IMG/VR virus record: IMGVR_UViG_3300030329_001120
Location: 1-42,009 of that record
DNA from: a virus
Strand: one strand, 5' to 3'
DNA: 42,009 nt
Below, in pieces: positions 1 through 8,136 of this stretch (within the stretch, counting starts at the first letter, position 1; each line of letters begins with the position of its first letter). Below the pieces are notes generated by a model. It was given only the letters and a program-made list of their open reading frames with translations. It did no database searches and was not told the origin of the DNA. Position numbers and translations under genes: made by a program.

Positions 1-765
1 ATTCAAGACAGTGAAGTTATATGGATACCAAATAGCAAAGGTAAGTGGGAAGTGTGCTGGTTTCCTGATAAAAGTAGGCAAAATTCTATACAATTAAAAC
101 ACACAAAAAAAACACCAGGAAATTCTCAATTCTTAGTTGCTGGATGTGACCCATATGACCATGATACAACAACAGATGGAAGAAGGTCCAATGCATCATG
201 TCATATATATCATAAGTTTACCATGGATGAAGATTCTCCATGTGAACAGTTTGTTTGCGAATATATAAATAGGCCACCAAAAGCAGATATATTTTATGAA
301 GACATGATTAAACAATGTGTTTTTTATGGTTGCCCAATACTTGTTGAAAATAATAAAATAGGTATAATAAAATACTTTGAAAGAAGAGGTTATTATGAAT
401 ACTTAATGGACAGACCTGAATCCACTCACACAGACTTTAGTAAAAAACAAAAAACAAAAGGTATTCCTGGTTCTGGTATAGCTGTTATCAACGCCCAAGC
501 TGAGGCTGTAGCTACTTATATTTATGACCACGTAGGCATAAAACCAGGGACTGAAGAAATGGGTAAATGTTATTTTAATAGGCTTTTAGATGATTGGAGT
601 AGATTTGATATAGGTAACAGAACTAAGTTTGATGCAACAATTAGTTCTAGTTTAGCATTATTGGCATCACAAAAATTCGTCTCAATTAAGGAAGAATCGC
701 CAAAATTTGTTAAATTTGTAAAAACTTATAATAATAAGGGGGTCTTATCTCAAAAAATACGATAA
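1..765 (+). CDS. terL: Terminase large subunit, C-terminal part (partial, 5' end outside window)
   Basis: The reading frame is open from base 1, so the gene begins upstream. A GTG at 52 is only an internal valine codon. The visible part is the nuclease domain that cuts concatemeric DNA during head filling. An AGCDPYD motif puts a likely metal-binding Asp at 148-150. A late RTKFDATISS motif puts the last acidic ligand at 631-633, followed by the usual LALLASQK helix. The ATPase domain with its Walker motifs is not in the window. The stop TAA abuts the portal ATG at 766 with no gap, so the two are co-transcribed and probably translationally coupled. Terminase followed by portal is a classic head-packaging pair. 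The family is recognised from motifs and position, and the C-terminal style resembles crAss-like terminases. Confidence 0.85.
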   Translation: MQDSEVIWIPNSKGKWEVCWFPDKSRQNSIQLKHTKKTPGNSQFLVAGCDPYDHDTTTDGRRSNASCHIYHKFTMDEDSPCEQFVCEYINRPPKADIFYEDMIKQCVFYGCPILVENNKIGIIKYFERRGYYEYLMDRPESTHTDFSKKQKTKGIPGSGIAVINAQAEAVATYIYDHVGIKPGTEEMGKCYFNRLLDDWSRFDIGNRTKFDATISSSLALLASQKFVSIKEESPKFVKFVKTYNNKGVLSQKIR

Positions 766-3234
766 ATGGAATTTATAGAAAATGCGTTTGAAAAAATAAA
801 AAAGGTTGGTGGATACCCAAGTCCATTTGTTTCTCCAGAAGAAAAAGAAAAAATAGAATATGGTTTAGCTTACTTTAAAAAAATGTATCACGACTGGAAA
901 GATAATGCTGATATGAAAGTTGACAGCAGGAGGTCTAGATATGTTAAATCAAGAAGTTATGCTCAAGGCTCTCAAAATGTATCTAAATATAAAGATCTTT
1001 TAGACGTTCAAGGTGATACATCTTATTTAAATCTTGATTGGACTCCAGTTAATATAATACCAAAATTTTTAGATTTGATAGTTAATGATTTAGCTAATCA
1101 AGAATACGAAGTTATAGCAAGTGCTATAGACCCTATATCTGAAACACTTAGAGAAAGAGATAAAAAAATGTTATTCTCTAAGATGCTTGTACATCCAGCC
1201 ATGAAAGAATTTAGCAGAGCTACTGGTTATAACTTAGATCAAAAGGGATATGTTCCAAAAACTCAGGAAGAGTTAGATATACACATGGCTCTTAATTATA
1301 AACAGTCAACAGAGATAGCTGTAGAAAATGGTGTGAAGTTTGTTATGAATGTTAATAATTATGATTCTGTAAAAAAAGCAGTTATAAGAGACCTTATAGT
1401 TTGTGGTATTGGTGCTACAAAGACATCTATTGATCCAAACACAGGTGTCAAAATTAAATACGTAGATCCTGCTAATTTAGTTACATCATATACTAACAAT
1501 GAGGATTACAGTGATATACAACATGCTGGAGAAGTTTATACTATAACAATAGGTGAATTAAAAAGAATAGCTGGAGATCAATTAACTGAAGCTGATTATG
1601 AAAAAATAGCTAAAGAGTACGCAGGTAAAAATCATAATAAAGATATAAGCCCAAATTATGAGTCATATATGAATGAGTATCAAGATGAGTTTGAATATGA
1701 CAAGTATAGGGTAACCATAATGGATGCAGAGTTTTTATCTGTTAATGAGCTTAAGTATGAAAAAAAGAAAAACGCATATGGTGGCTACACTGTAACAAAG
1801 AAAAAAGGTAAATACAAAAAGCCAAAGAAATCTAAGTTTGAGAGAGAGCTTATAAAAACATCTGTTAAAGTTGTTTATTCAGGTAAATGGATAGTTGGTA
1901 CAGATTACTGTATAAATTATGGTTTAGCTAAAAATATGATGAGAAACAAGTCTAATTTAACAGAGACTAAATTATCATATGTTGTATATGCACCTGGAAC
2001 ACACAAGATGGTTAACAAGTCTATGGTTGAGAGAATGATTCCATTTGCAGACCAGATTCAGCTTGCACACCTAAAGCTCCAACAAGTGATAGCTAAAGCA
2101 AGGCCAAAAGGTGCTGCATTTGAATTAGGTGCATTAGAAAATGTATCAAAAGGTGATGGTGGAACATTTACTCCTTTAGAGTTACAGGAAATATATGACC
2201 AAACAGGTAATATATATTATAGAACAATTTCTGATACTGGAGAGCCAACAGGTGCTGTTCCAATACAGGAGTTAGAAAATGGAATAGGTGGTGACATGCA
2301 AAAGCTTATATCTATATATGCACATAATCTTCAAATGATTAGAGATGTCACTGGTGTAAATGAAGCTAGAGAGGGAGCTAAACCTCCAAGTGAAGCTTTG
2401 GTTGGTGTTCAGAAACTACAGTTAATGGCTTCTAATAATGCTACTAGAAATATAAACGATGGATATTTAAGTATAACCAAGAGGGTTGCAGAATGTATAT
2501 GTATGAGACTTCAGGATGTTATATCTAATAAAAAGAAATTAAAATCTTACACAAGTGCATTAGGAAAATCAACAATGTCTATGTTTGGCATTAATAAAGA
2601 TATATCTCTACATGAATTTGGTATAACTCTTGATGTTGCTCCAAATGAAGAAGAAAAAAGCCAGCTTGAAGCTAATTTACAAATGTCTTTGGCACAAAAA
2701 GAAATAAGACTTGAAGATGTTATAACAATTAGAAGAATCAAAAATGTAAAACTTGCTAATCAAGTTTTAATGTTTAGAAGAAAAAAGTATCAGGAAGAAG
2801 AAGAGAGAAAGTCTAAAGAAGCTCAAAAAATGAACGCTGAAATACAGAGGCAAACTACAGAGCAACAGTCTCAATTAAAAATGCAAGAAACTCAACTTAT
2901 GGCTCAAATAGAACAAGCTAAAATAGAGTCTGAATCTCAAGCAGAACTTATGAGGCTTGAAGCAGAGTATAAGTTAAAGAATCAATTAGATGATATGCAA
3001 CACCAAAGAAGAATGAAAGAAATTGCTCTTAATAATTCTGGTAAAAAAGAAGTTGCTGATGTTTCAGGAAAGGTTAAGTTAGAGTCTCAAGATAGAGCTG
3101 CCTATAATCAATCTAGGATAGTTGAACAAAAAAGAGATAGAGCATTGCCACTTACAGCAGTGGATCCTATTCAAGACTTACCACCACAAATACAAGAAAA
3201 TGTTAACAATCCCCTACCAAATATTTTTAAATAA
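766..3234 (+). CDS. Portal protein
   Basis: An 822-aa protein directly after terminase, the usual place for the dodecameric portal through which DNA is packaged and ejected. The N-terminal third has portal-like features: a DWTPVNIIPKFLDLIVNDLANQ segment near residues 87-108, then alpha/beta material. The region around residues 420-460 (MVERMIPFADQIQLAHLKLQQVIAKA) resembles the portal stem/wing helix. The last 150 residues are a long Gln/Glu/Lys-rich coiled coil (about 660-760) and a low-complexity Pro/Asn tail. This resembles the C-terminal barrel extension of large podovirus portals. The start is the ATG immediately after the terminase stop. The assignment rests on size, position and these segments, and an alignment was not possible here. 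Confidence 0.8.
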   Translation: MEFIENAFEKIKKVGGYPSPFVSPEEKEKIEYGLAYFKKMYHDWKDNADMKVDSRRSRYVKSRSYAQGSQNVSKYKDLLDVQGDTSYLNLDWTPVNIIPKFLDLIVNDLANQEYEVIASAIDPISETLRERDKKMLFSKMLVHPAMKEFSRATGYNLDQKGYVPKTQEELDIHMALNYKQSTEIAVENGVKFVMNVNNYDSVKKAVIRDLIVCGIGATKTSIDPNTGVKIKYVDPANLVTSYTNNEDYSDIQHAGEVYTITIGELKRIAGDQLTEADYEKIAKEYAGKNHNKDISPNYESYMNEYQDEFEYDKYRVTIMDAEFLSVNELKYEKKKNAYGGYTVTKKKGKYKKPKKSKFERELIKTSVKVVYSGKWIVGTDYCINYGLAKNMMRNKSNLTETKLSYVVYAPGTHKMVNKSMVERMIPFADQIQLAHLKLQQVIAKARPKGAAFELGALENVSKGDGGTFTPLELQEIYDQTGNIYYRTISDTGEPTGAVPIQELENGIGGDMQKLISIYAHNLQMIRDVTGVNEAREGAKPPSEALVGVQKLQLMASNNATRNINDGYLSITKRVAECICMRLQDVISNKKKLKSYTSALGKSTMSMFGINKDISLHEFGITLDVAPNEEEKSQLEANLQMSLAQKEIRLEDVITIRRIKNVKLANQVLMFRRKKYQEEEERKSKEAQKMNAEIQRQTTEQQSQLKMQETQLMAQIEQAKIESESQAELMRLEAEYKLKNQLDDMQHQRRMKEIALNNSGKKEVADVSGKVKLESQDRAAYNQSRIVEQKRDRALPLTAVDPIQDLPPQIQENVNNPLPNIFK

Positions 3235-3259
3235 TTAGTAGATTGTTAATAAAATATAA

Positions 3260-3267
3260 TATATTTG
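3260..3267 (+). promoter_or_regulatory. Candidate Bacteroidota -7 box before the scaffold gene
   Basis: TATATTTG matches the Bacteroidota -7 consensus TAnnTTTG. It lies in the 65-bp gap between the portal and scaffold genes, 32 bases before the ATG at 3300. The nearest TTG upstream (3243-3245) is only 14 bases away, shorter than the usual 19, so the -33 element is weak. It could give an extra boost to scaffold and capsid transcription. Confidence 0.4.
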
Positions 3268-3299
3268 CAAAAAGTAATAACAATTTAATTTAATATAAT

Positions 3300-4481
3300 A
3301 TGGCTGAAGAAAATTTAGATGTAGCTAGTGCATTTGGCGAATTAACTGGCACAGAAATAGAAGTTTCCCCTAACTCTGCACCAACTGAAAATAGTGCAGA
3401 TTCAAATTTGGAAAACAATGTTGTTGATTTAACAACACCAGAACAAGAGGTGGAACAAGAACAAGAGACTCCTATGGAAATGACTCAAGAAGAGGAAAGT
3501 CCACAGGAGATTATAGAAAGCTCTTTGAAATCAGATTCTCATGAAGAACAAGGCGATCAAGAAGCTGAAAGCCAAGAATATGAAGACGATTCATATGATA
3601 AAACATTATCTACGCTAAACGAAACGTATGGCACAGATTATGATAATTTAGATGAATTGTTAGACGATTTAGAGGCAGAAAAAAATAATGTTGGTTTTGC
3701 TAATGAACAAGTAGAAGAACTTAACAGATTTGTTTCTGAGACTGGGAGAAGTCCACAGGACTTTTTTAAAACACAAACACAGAATTATGACGAAATGTCT
3801 GATTCTAATATAATAAAAGAGTATTTATCTCTTGAAAACCCAGAACTAACCCAGAAGGAAATAGATCTTTTTTTCGACAGCACGTATAAGCTTGATGAGA
3901 ATAAATACAACTCTGAAGAAACTGAATTAGGAAAAGTTCATTTAAAAAGGGATGTTTCTAAAGCTAGGCAGGAGTTGAAAGAACTTCAACAAGAATACTG
4001 GTCTCCAGAAAAAAATGAAGATGGGTACTCTGAAGAAGAGTTTCAACAAATACAACAAGAACAAGATCAGGCTAGAGAAACATTTTACAATGATATGGAT
4101 AAGGAGTTAGATGATATTGATTCATTAACATTTGAAATAAATGAAAGTGGCGAATCATTTAACTACCAACTAACAGAAGAAGATAAACAGGTTGTTGGAG
4201 AAGCAATATCTAATTTAGATGACTTCTTCGATCCTTACATGGATGAGGATGGTAATATAGACAAAGAATCTTTGGCTTTAGATATTATGGCTATGAAGCT
4301 GCAAGGCAAAATAATCAAAAGTGTCGCAAGTCAATACAGATCTAAAGGGTCTGAACAAGTTCTTAGAGATATTAAAAATCCATCTTTTGAACCTGCTAAG
4401 GTTACTGATAACAAAGAGGGTAATTCTATTGGAGACCAGATAGGCAAACAAATTTTTGGCGATTCTACTCTATGGGATTAA
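3300..4481 (+). CDS. Scaffolding-like protein upstream of the capsid gene
   Basis: A 393-aa, strongly acidic, Glu/Gln/Asp/Ser-rich protein with no cysteines or hydrophobic core visible in its first 110 residues. Predicted coiled-coil stretches lie around 220-260 (KARQELKELQQEYW and EEFQQIQQEQDQ). Position between portal and major capsid protein, acidic composition and coiled coils are what is expected of an internal assembly scaffold. No catalytic protease triad was recognised, so self-cleavage is not claimed. The ATG at 3300 follows an A/T-only leader (TTTAATTTAATATAAT), typical of this genome. The gene could also be a minor head protein. Confidence 0.6.
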   Translation: MAEENLDVASAFGELTGTEIEVSPNSAPTENSADSNLENNVVDLTTPEQEVEQEQETPMEMTQEEESPQEIIESSLKSDSHEEQGDQEAESQEYEDDSYDKTLSTLNETYGTDYDNLDELLDDLEAEKNNVGFANEQVEELNRFVSETGRSPQDFFKTQTQNYDEMSDSNIIKEYLSLENPELTQKEIDLFFDSTYKLDENKYNSEETELGKVHLKRDVSKARQELKELQQEYWSPEKNEDGYSEEEFQQIQQEQDQARETFYNDMDKELDDIDSLTFEINESGESFNYQLTEEDKQVVGEAISNLDDFFDPYMDEDGNIDKESLALDIMAMKLQGKIIKSVASQYRSKGSEQVLRDIKNPSFEPAKVTDNKEGNSIGDQIGKQIFGDSTLWD

Positions 4482-4525
4482 AACATGTATTAAAATAAAT
4501 TATTAAAAAATAAAAATTATAAATT

Positions 4526-5956
4526 ATGGCAAGTGTAAGTTTAGGTTCTGGGATGGTGCTTAACCCAACTAGTGTTAAGTTGGCTACTCAGGACAATTAC
4601 GTAAGTGCTCTAACTACTGCTGCTTTAGCTATGCATAAGCGAGACGTAGATGAGAACTTTGTTAAAAGATATGGTAATCAAGGTATTACTGGTCTTTTAG
4701 AGTTGGTTGGTGCTAAAAAAGAAGCAACACAATCAACATTTCAACATTATGAAGAAGCGTTTATTCACAATACTGTAAAAGTTACTTTTGGTAGTGCTAA
4801 CCCATCAGGGATTGGTTCTTTGAACTTAACTTTTATAGCTGAGGATAACGTGGATGTTTTAAATACTGACGCAAGTATTTCAGGAACAAATGAAGATATG
4901 CCTGTAAGAGTTGGTGATTTATTACTAACTAATCAGGGTGATATTTTATATGTTCACACTTTAACTCAACATGCATCAGCACCAACAATCGCTGTTTACA
5001 ACACTCAGGGATCAACTTGGTCTGGTTCTGGTTATGATACTTCATCTGGTGAGTATGTTACTATTATTGGTAATACTTACGCAGAGAATACTGACCAGCC
5101 TGCATCAATGCTTCCAAGAATACATACTTATGAAAATAATGTTATGATTATCAAGGAATCATTTGAGGTATCAGGTACTGAAGCTACTAACGTAATTTAC
5201 TTTAAAGTAGATAACGAAAAGATGGGTTCTGGTTACTTATGGTATTTAAAGGGTGAAGCTGATACTTATAAGCGATTCTTAGATTATTGCGAATTACAAT
5301 TAATCTTAGGAAAGCAAGTTGTATCAGGTCAAACTAATATGACTCAAAAAGGTACTGAAGGTTTGTTAGATTTTATTGAAAGTCGAGGTCAGTCTATGGA
5401 CTTGGGTTCTTCTGCAATAACTATGGCAGACTTTGATGCTATCGTTAAGTCTTTAGATAAATATCGAGGTGCTAAAGAGATGGCTCTTTACGCTGGTATT
5501 GATTTATCTTTAGATATTGATGACTTATTAGCTGCTCAAGGTGCGTATGCTGCTGGAGGTGCTAACTATGGTACGTTTAACAACAATAAAAATATGGCGT
5601 TAAACTTAGGCTTCAACTCATTCTCTAGAGGTGGATATACATTTCATAAGAAAACTTATGATTTATTTAATCACCCTAAGTTAGTAGGAGCTTCTGGATT
5701 TAATTATCCTGGCTATGGTATGTGTATTCCTATGGATACTCAGCGTGATGCTAAGAGTGGTTCAAAGATACCATCACTTAGAATCAGATATAAAGCTGCA
5801 AATGGTTATTCAAGAGAGATGGAACACTGGTTAACAGGTTCTGCTGTTCTTAAGAATAAGACTAATTCTGAAGATAACTTGAAGTCTCACTATAGAACTG
5901 AGAGAGGTTTTGAAGGATTTGCTCCTAACAGATTTATGTTAATCAAGAAATCTTAA
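4526..5956 (+). CDS. Major capsid protein (HK97-fold, crAss-like style)
   Basis: A 476-aa protein in the canonical position after the scaffold-like gene. An N-terminal helical part contains a GNQGITGLLELVGAKKE segment (about 50-67) and QHYEEAFIHN (about 72-81). The C-terminus has an ERGFEGFAPNRFML segment. Both are reminiscent of crAss-like and related podovirus capsid proteins. A Gly/Ser/Thr-rich insert around 90-180 could be a surface insertion domain. Codon use shifts towards a few codons (for example GCT, GGT, CGA), as expected for a highly expressed gene. The ATG at 4526 is preceded by an A/T-only 44-bp gap. The family call rests on memory of sequence motifs plus context. Confidence 0.75.
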   Translation: MASVSLGSGMVLNPTSVKLATQDNYVSALTTAALAMHKRDVDENFVKRYGNQGITGLLELVGAKKEATQSTFQHYEEAFIHNTVKVTFGSANPSGIGSLNLTFIAEDNVDVLNTDASISGTNEDMPVRVGDLLLTNQGDILYVHTLTQHASAPTIAVYNTQGSTWSGSGYDTSSGEYVTIIGNTYAENTDQPASMLPRIHTYENNVMIIKESFEVSGTEATNVIYFKVDNEKMGSGYLWYLKGEADTYKRFLDYCELQLILGKQVVSGQTNMTQKGTEGLLDFIESRGQSMDLGSSAITMADFDAIVKSLDKYRGAKEMALYAGIDLSLDIDDLLAAQGAYAAGGANYGTFNNNKNMALNLGFNSFSRGGYTFHKKTYDLFNHPKLVGASGFNYPGYGMCIPMDTQRDAKSGSKIPSLRIRYKAANGYSREMEHWLTGSAVLKNKTNSEDNLKSHYRTERGFEGFAPNRFMLIKKS

Positions 5957-5983
5957 TTATTAACCTTTTAAACTTTATATAAG

Positions 5984-6343
5984 ATGAAAAATATGTTATA
6001 TTTCGCAAGTGCTGCTCCTGATGGAACAGCAGCTACTGAACAGGTAGTTTGTTTTCCTGCTGACCAAATGTCTCACATGGAGTATATATCAGCGACTTCG
6101 TTGAGAATTTACTTTGAGTCTAGTCAAGAAAATGACGCTGACTCAGGTATAGATGCAGCTCACGCTGTACTTACTGTTACTAGTGGTAAGCACAAGGAAG
6201 CTATTCAAGACATTGTTGAAGCTATTAATAGAGCAAGTGGTGGTAACTATGGCTTTATCAATATTGCAGACAGTGAAAATTCAGTATTTTGCAGTACGCA
6301 CATTACAGCTTGTGCATCTATTGCAGTAGTTGATGCATCATAA
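5984..6343 (+). CDS. Small structural protein after capsid, unknown exact role
   Basis: A 119-aa protein with alternating Ala/Ser/Thr-rich beta-like segments, one short helix (KEAIQDIVEAINRAS, about 72-86) and scattered cysteines. It lies 27 bp after the major capsid gene and uses similar high-expression codons. This context suggests an abundant virion component such as a decoration or head-fibre base protein, but no family was recognised. It is followed by an unusually long 137-bp gap that contains a strong hairpin (6394-6440). Confidence 0.55.
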   Translation: MKNMLYFASAAPDGTAATEQVVCFPADQMSHMEYISATSLRIYFESSQENDADSGIDAAHAVLTVTSGKHKEAIQDIVEAINRASGGNYGFINIADSENSVFCSTHITACASIAVVDAS

Positions 6344-6393
6344 TTGCGAACTGTCTTGAAATGATACACAGGCAGTATAAAGAACATATCTAA

Positions 6394-6440
6394 GGAAAGT
6401 GGGGTAGCCATGCATGTAAAAGCCCTGTTACTCCCTTTCC
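6394..6440 (+). ncRNA. 14-bp hairpin in the capsid-operon gap (possible RNA element)
   Basis: GGAAAG (6394-6399) pairs with CTTTCC (6435-6440). After one bulged T at 6400, GGGGTAGC (6401-6408) pairs with GTTACTCC (6427-6434). That gives 14 pairs around an 18-nt loop. Two of the pairs are G-U wobbles that form only in the plus-strand RNA, so the structure belongs to the late transcript. No run of U follows, which makes a simple intrinsic terminator unlikely. It may be an RNA processing or stability element that separates capsid mRNA from the downstream gene at 6481. Confidence 0.5.
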
Positions 6441-6480
6441 AAGGGTATTTAATTTTAATTTTAATTTAATATTTAATATA

Positions 6481-7401
6481 ATGAATAAGAAAAAAACATT
6501 CCCAAAAAAGAAAACTGAAGTTAATACAGGAGTATTAGAACCAGTTGAGGCAGAGGTAGACTTTAAAGTTCCTCCAATGCCAAAAAAATCAAACAATCCT
6601 TTTGCTAACAATCCTTTTAATAAAACATCTGAAAAACCATCTATATACCAATTAATTAAAGGTAGAAAGAAAGATAGGTCAGGAAGATGGAAATACCCTG
6701 TTGTATATATGATTAGAGCAGAAGACGTTATTTACGATCCTATAAAACAGGTTAATAGAAAAATAAGATATATACCTGGAGAAGCTTCTATCTATGAAGA
6801 TGAACAAAAGAAAGACTCTAAGGTTAGAGCACCTATAACATTTAGTGAAGGCTTTATTACTGTTAGTAATCAGAACCCAACTTTGAAAAACTATTTAGAT
6901 GTTTGTAATGCTAACAAAAACAATCCTAATAGAATGAAAAATAGTGCACCATCTTTTCAATTGGTAGATAAATCCTCAGATGCTAAGAAGATTATAGACA
7001 GAGAGATGAAAGAGATAGATGCTATGCAGTTAGCACTTAAAATGCCTTTTGGAAAGCTAGTTGGTTACGCTAAGGTTTTAGGAGTTAATGTTGATAAGTC
7101 AACAGAAGAAATTAGATATGACATGAAGATGTTGGCTAAGAAAGATCCTAATTCTTTTATTGCAGGATTAGATGATCCTAAGACAGCTATAAAAGAGGTT
7201 ATTGTTAACGCTAGAGAGTATGGAATTATAGATATTCAAGTAAATAGAGTATCTTGGAAAAGAGGTAACGAAAGAGTATTGATAACACATATACCTGTTG
7301 GAGTTAATGGAGTTAACCACTTTGCAGACTTCTGTTTAGATGGAGATGGTGAGTTAGTCTTAGAAGAAATGAAAAAACAAATAGCTAAATTTAACAGCTA
7401 A
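6481..7401 (+). CDS. Conserved phage structural protein (auxiliary head/neck type)
   Basis: A 306-aa protein with a Lys/Pro-rich, probably disordered N-terminus (about 1-55), then a compact domain. It contains YMIRAEDVIYDP and IRYIPGEASIYEDEQ (about 76-115), a pattern I recall from phage head-associated proteins that start with an 'IRY-PGE-SI--DEQ' motif. A helical region (about 180-230) and a basic beta-rich C-terminus follow. It sits between the capsid cluster and the connector/ring genes. In crAss-like genomes an auxiliary capsid protein occupies this place, but homology to that protein is inferred. It is the last gene before the terminator at 7425-7457. Confidence 0.5.
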   Translation: MNKKKTFPKKKTEVNTGVLEPVEAEVDFKVPPMPKKSNNPFANNPFNKTSEKPSIYQLIKGRKKDRSGRWKYPVVYMIRAEDVIYDPIKQVNRKIRYIPGEASIYEDEQKKDSKVRAPITFSEGFITVSNQNPTLKNYLDVCNANKNNPNRMKNSAPSFQLVDKSSDAKKIIDREMKEIDAMQLALKMPFGKLVGYAKVLGVNVDKSTEEIRYDMKMLAKKDPNSFIAGLDDPKTAIKEVIVNAREYGIIDIQVNRVSWKRGNERVLITHIPVGVNGVNHFADFCLDGDGELVLEEMKKQIAKFNS

Positions 7402-7424
7402 TAAAAATTCTATATCTGTTTTTT

Positions 7425-7457
7425 AGAGGGGGTTGCTTTTGTAACCCTCTTTTTTTT
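7425..7457 (+). terminator. Intrinsic terminator after the capsid operon
   Basis: AGAGGG (7425-7430) can pair with CCCTCT (7445-7450). Alternatively, GGGTT (7430-7434) pairs with AACCC (7443-7447) inside AGA/TCT, leaving GG bulged. Eight T follow directly (7450-7457). This is the clearest Rho-independent terminator in the window, and it closes the head-gene transcript. Confidence 0.85.
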
Positions 7458-7467
7458 GTTATATTTG
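7438..7467 (+). promoter_or_regulatory. Bacteroidota-type promoter overlapping the terminator
   Basis: TTTG (7438-7441), 18 bases, then TATATTTG (7460-7467) fits the Bacteroidota -33/-7 consensus. The -33 box lies in the loop of the terminator hairpin. Transcription should start about four bases after the -7 box, which leaves only two or three bases before the ATG at 7474. The mRNA would therefore be leaderless or nearly so. Confidence 0.7.
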
Positions 7468-7473
7468 TATATT

Positions 7474-8136
7474 ATGACAATAGATGAAGTATATAAATTT
7501 GTAAAGCTAATGGCCAATAAAGAGAACAGGGGTTGGATAAAACCATCTGAATTTAATTTATTAGCCACTAGAGCACAGTTGGATCTTATTAAAGATAGAG
7601 TTGGTAGTATTTCTCAAGATGGTGTTGTTAATGGATATAAAGATAATTCTCAATTGCAAGACGAATTGTATGGAGTAATAACTGAAGCTACTTTAACAGT
7701 TACTAGTGAAGTTTTTACATTTCCAGCAGATTACTTAAATTTTTTAAGCTTAACATATAATGGTGTTGAGGTTGATATGGTAAACTCTAGTTCAATAACT
7801 AGAAGGGTAAAAAGTCAATTAAATCCACCAACTGAAGATTTTCCAGTAGGTGTAATAACTTCAACAGGTTTTAGAATTTATATTACTGATAGTGGTCCAA
7901 TTAATAATGGAAATGTTATTTTAAGATATATACAAACTCCAACAGCTCCAAATTGGGCATTTAATGTAATAAACAATATAGAAGTTTATAACCCATCTAG
8001 TGCAGTTCAGTTAACTTTAACAGAAGGCACACATAAAGAAATTGCTCACAGAATATTAGCATACATTGGTGTAACTCTTAGAGAAGCTAATATAGTAGAA
8101 TATGGTACAACAACAGTAGTAGAACAAGGTAAATAA
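7474..8136 (+). CDS. Connector/ring-type structural protein
   Basis: A 220-aa protein that begins MTIDEVYKFVKLMANKENRG, a start typical of small neck or ring proteins of Bacteroidota phages. An N-terminal helical part is followed by a beta-rich body (about 70-170) and a C-terminal helix (HKEIAHRILAYIGVTLRE). The frame is open further upstream to a TTG, but the ATG at 7474 is chosen because the promoter -7 box ends at 7467. The stop shares one base with the next ATG (TAATG), so translation is coupled. A role in the head-tail connector is inferred from position before two further connector-like genes. Confidence 0.55.
   Translation: MTIDEVYKFVKLMANKENRGWIKPSEFNLLATRAQLDLIKDRVGSISQDGVVNGYKDNSQLQDELYGVITEATLTVTSEVFTFPADYLNFLSLTYNGVEVDMVNSSSITRRVKSQLNPPTEDFPVGVITSTGFRIYITDSGPINNGNVILRYIQTPTAPNWAFNVINNIEVYNPSSAVQLTLTEGTHKEIAHRILAYIGVTLREANIVEYGTTTVVEQGK

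Noticed and set aside
7456-7473. TTG start giving six extra residues to the 220-aa connector-type gene
   Set aside because: It would lie inside the terminator U-tract and the promoter -7 region; the ATG at 7474 fits the promoter.
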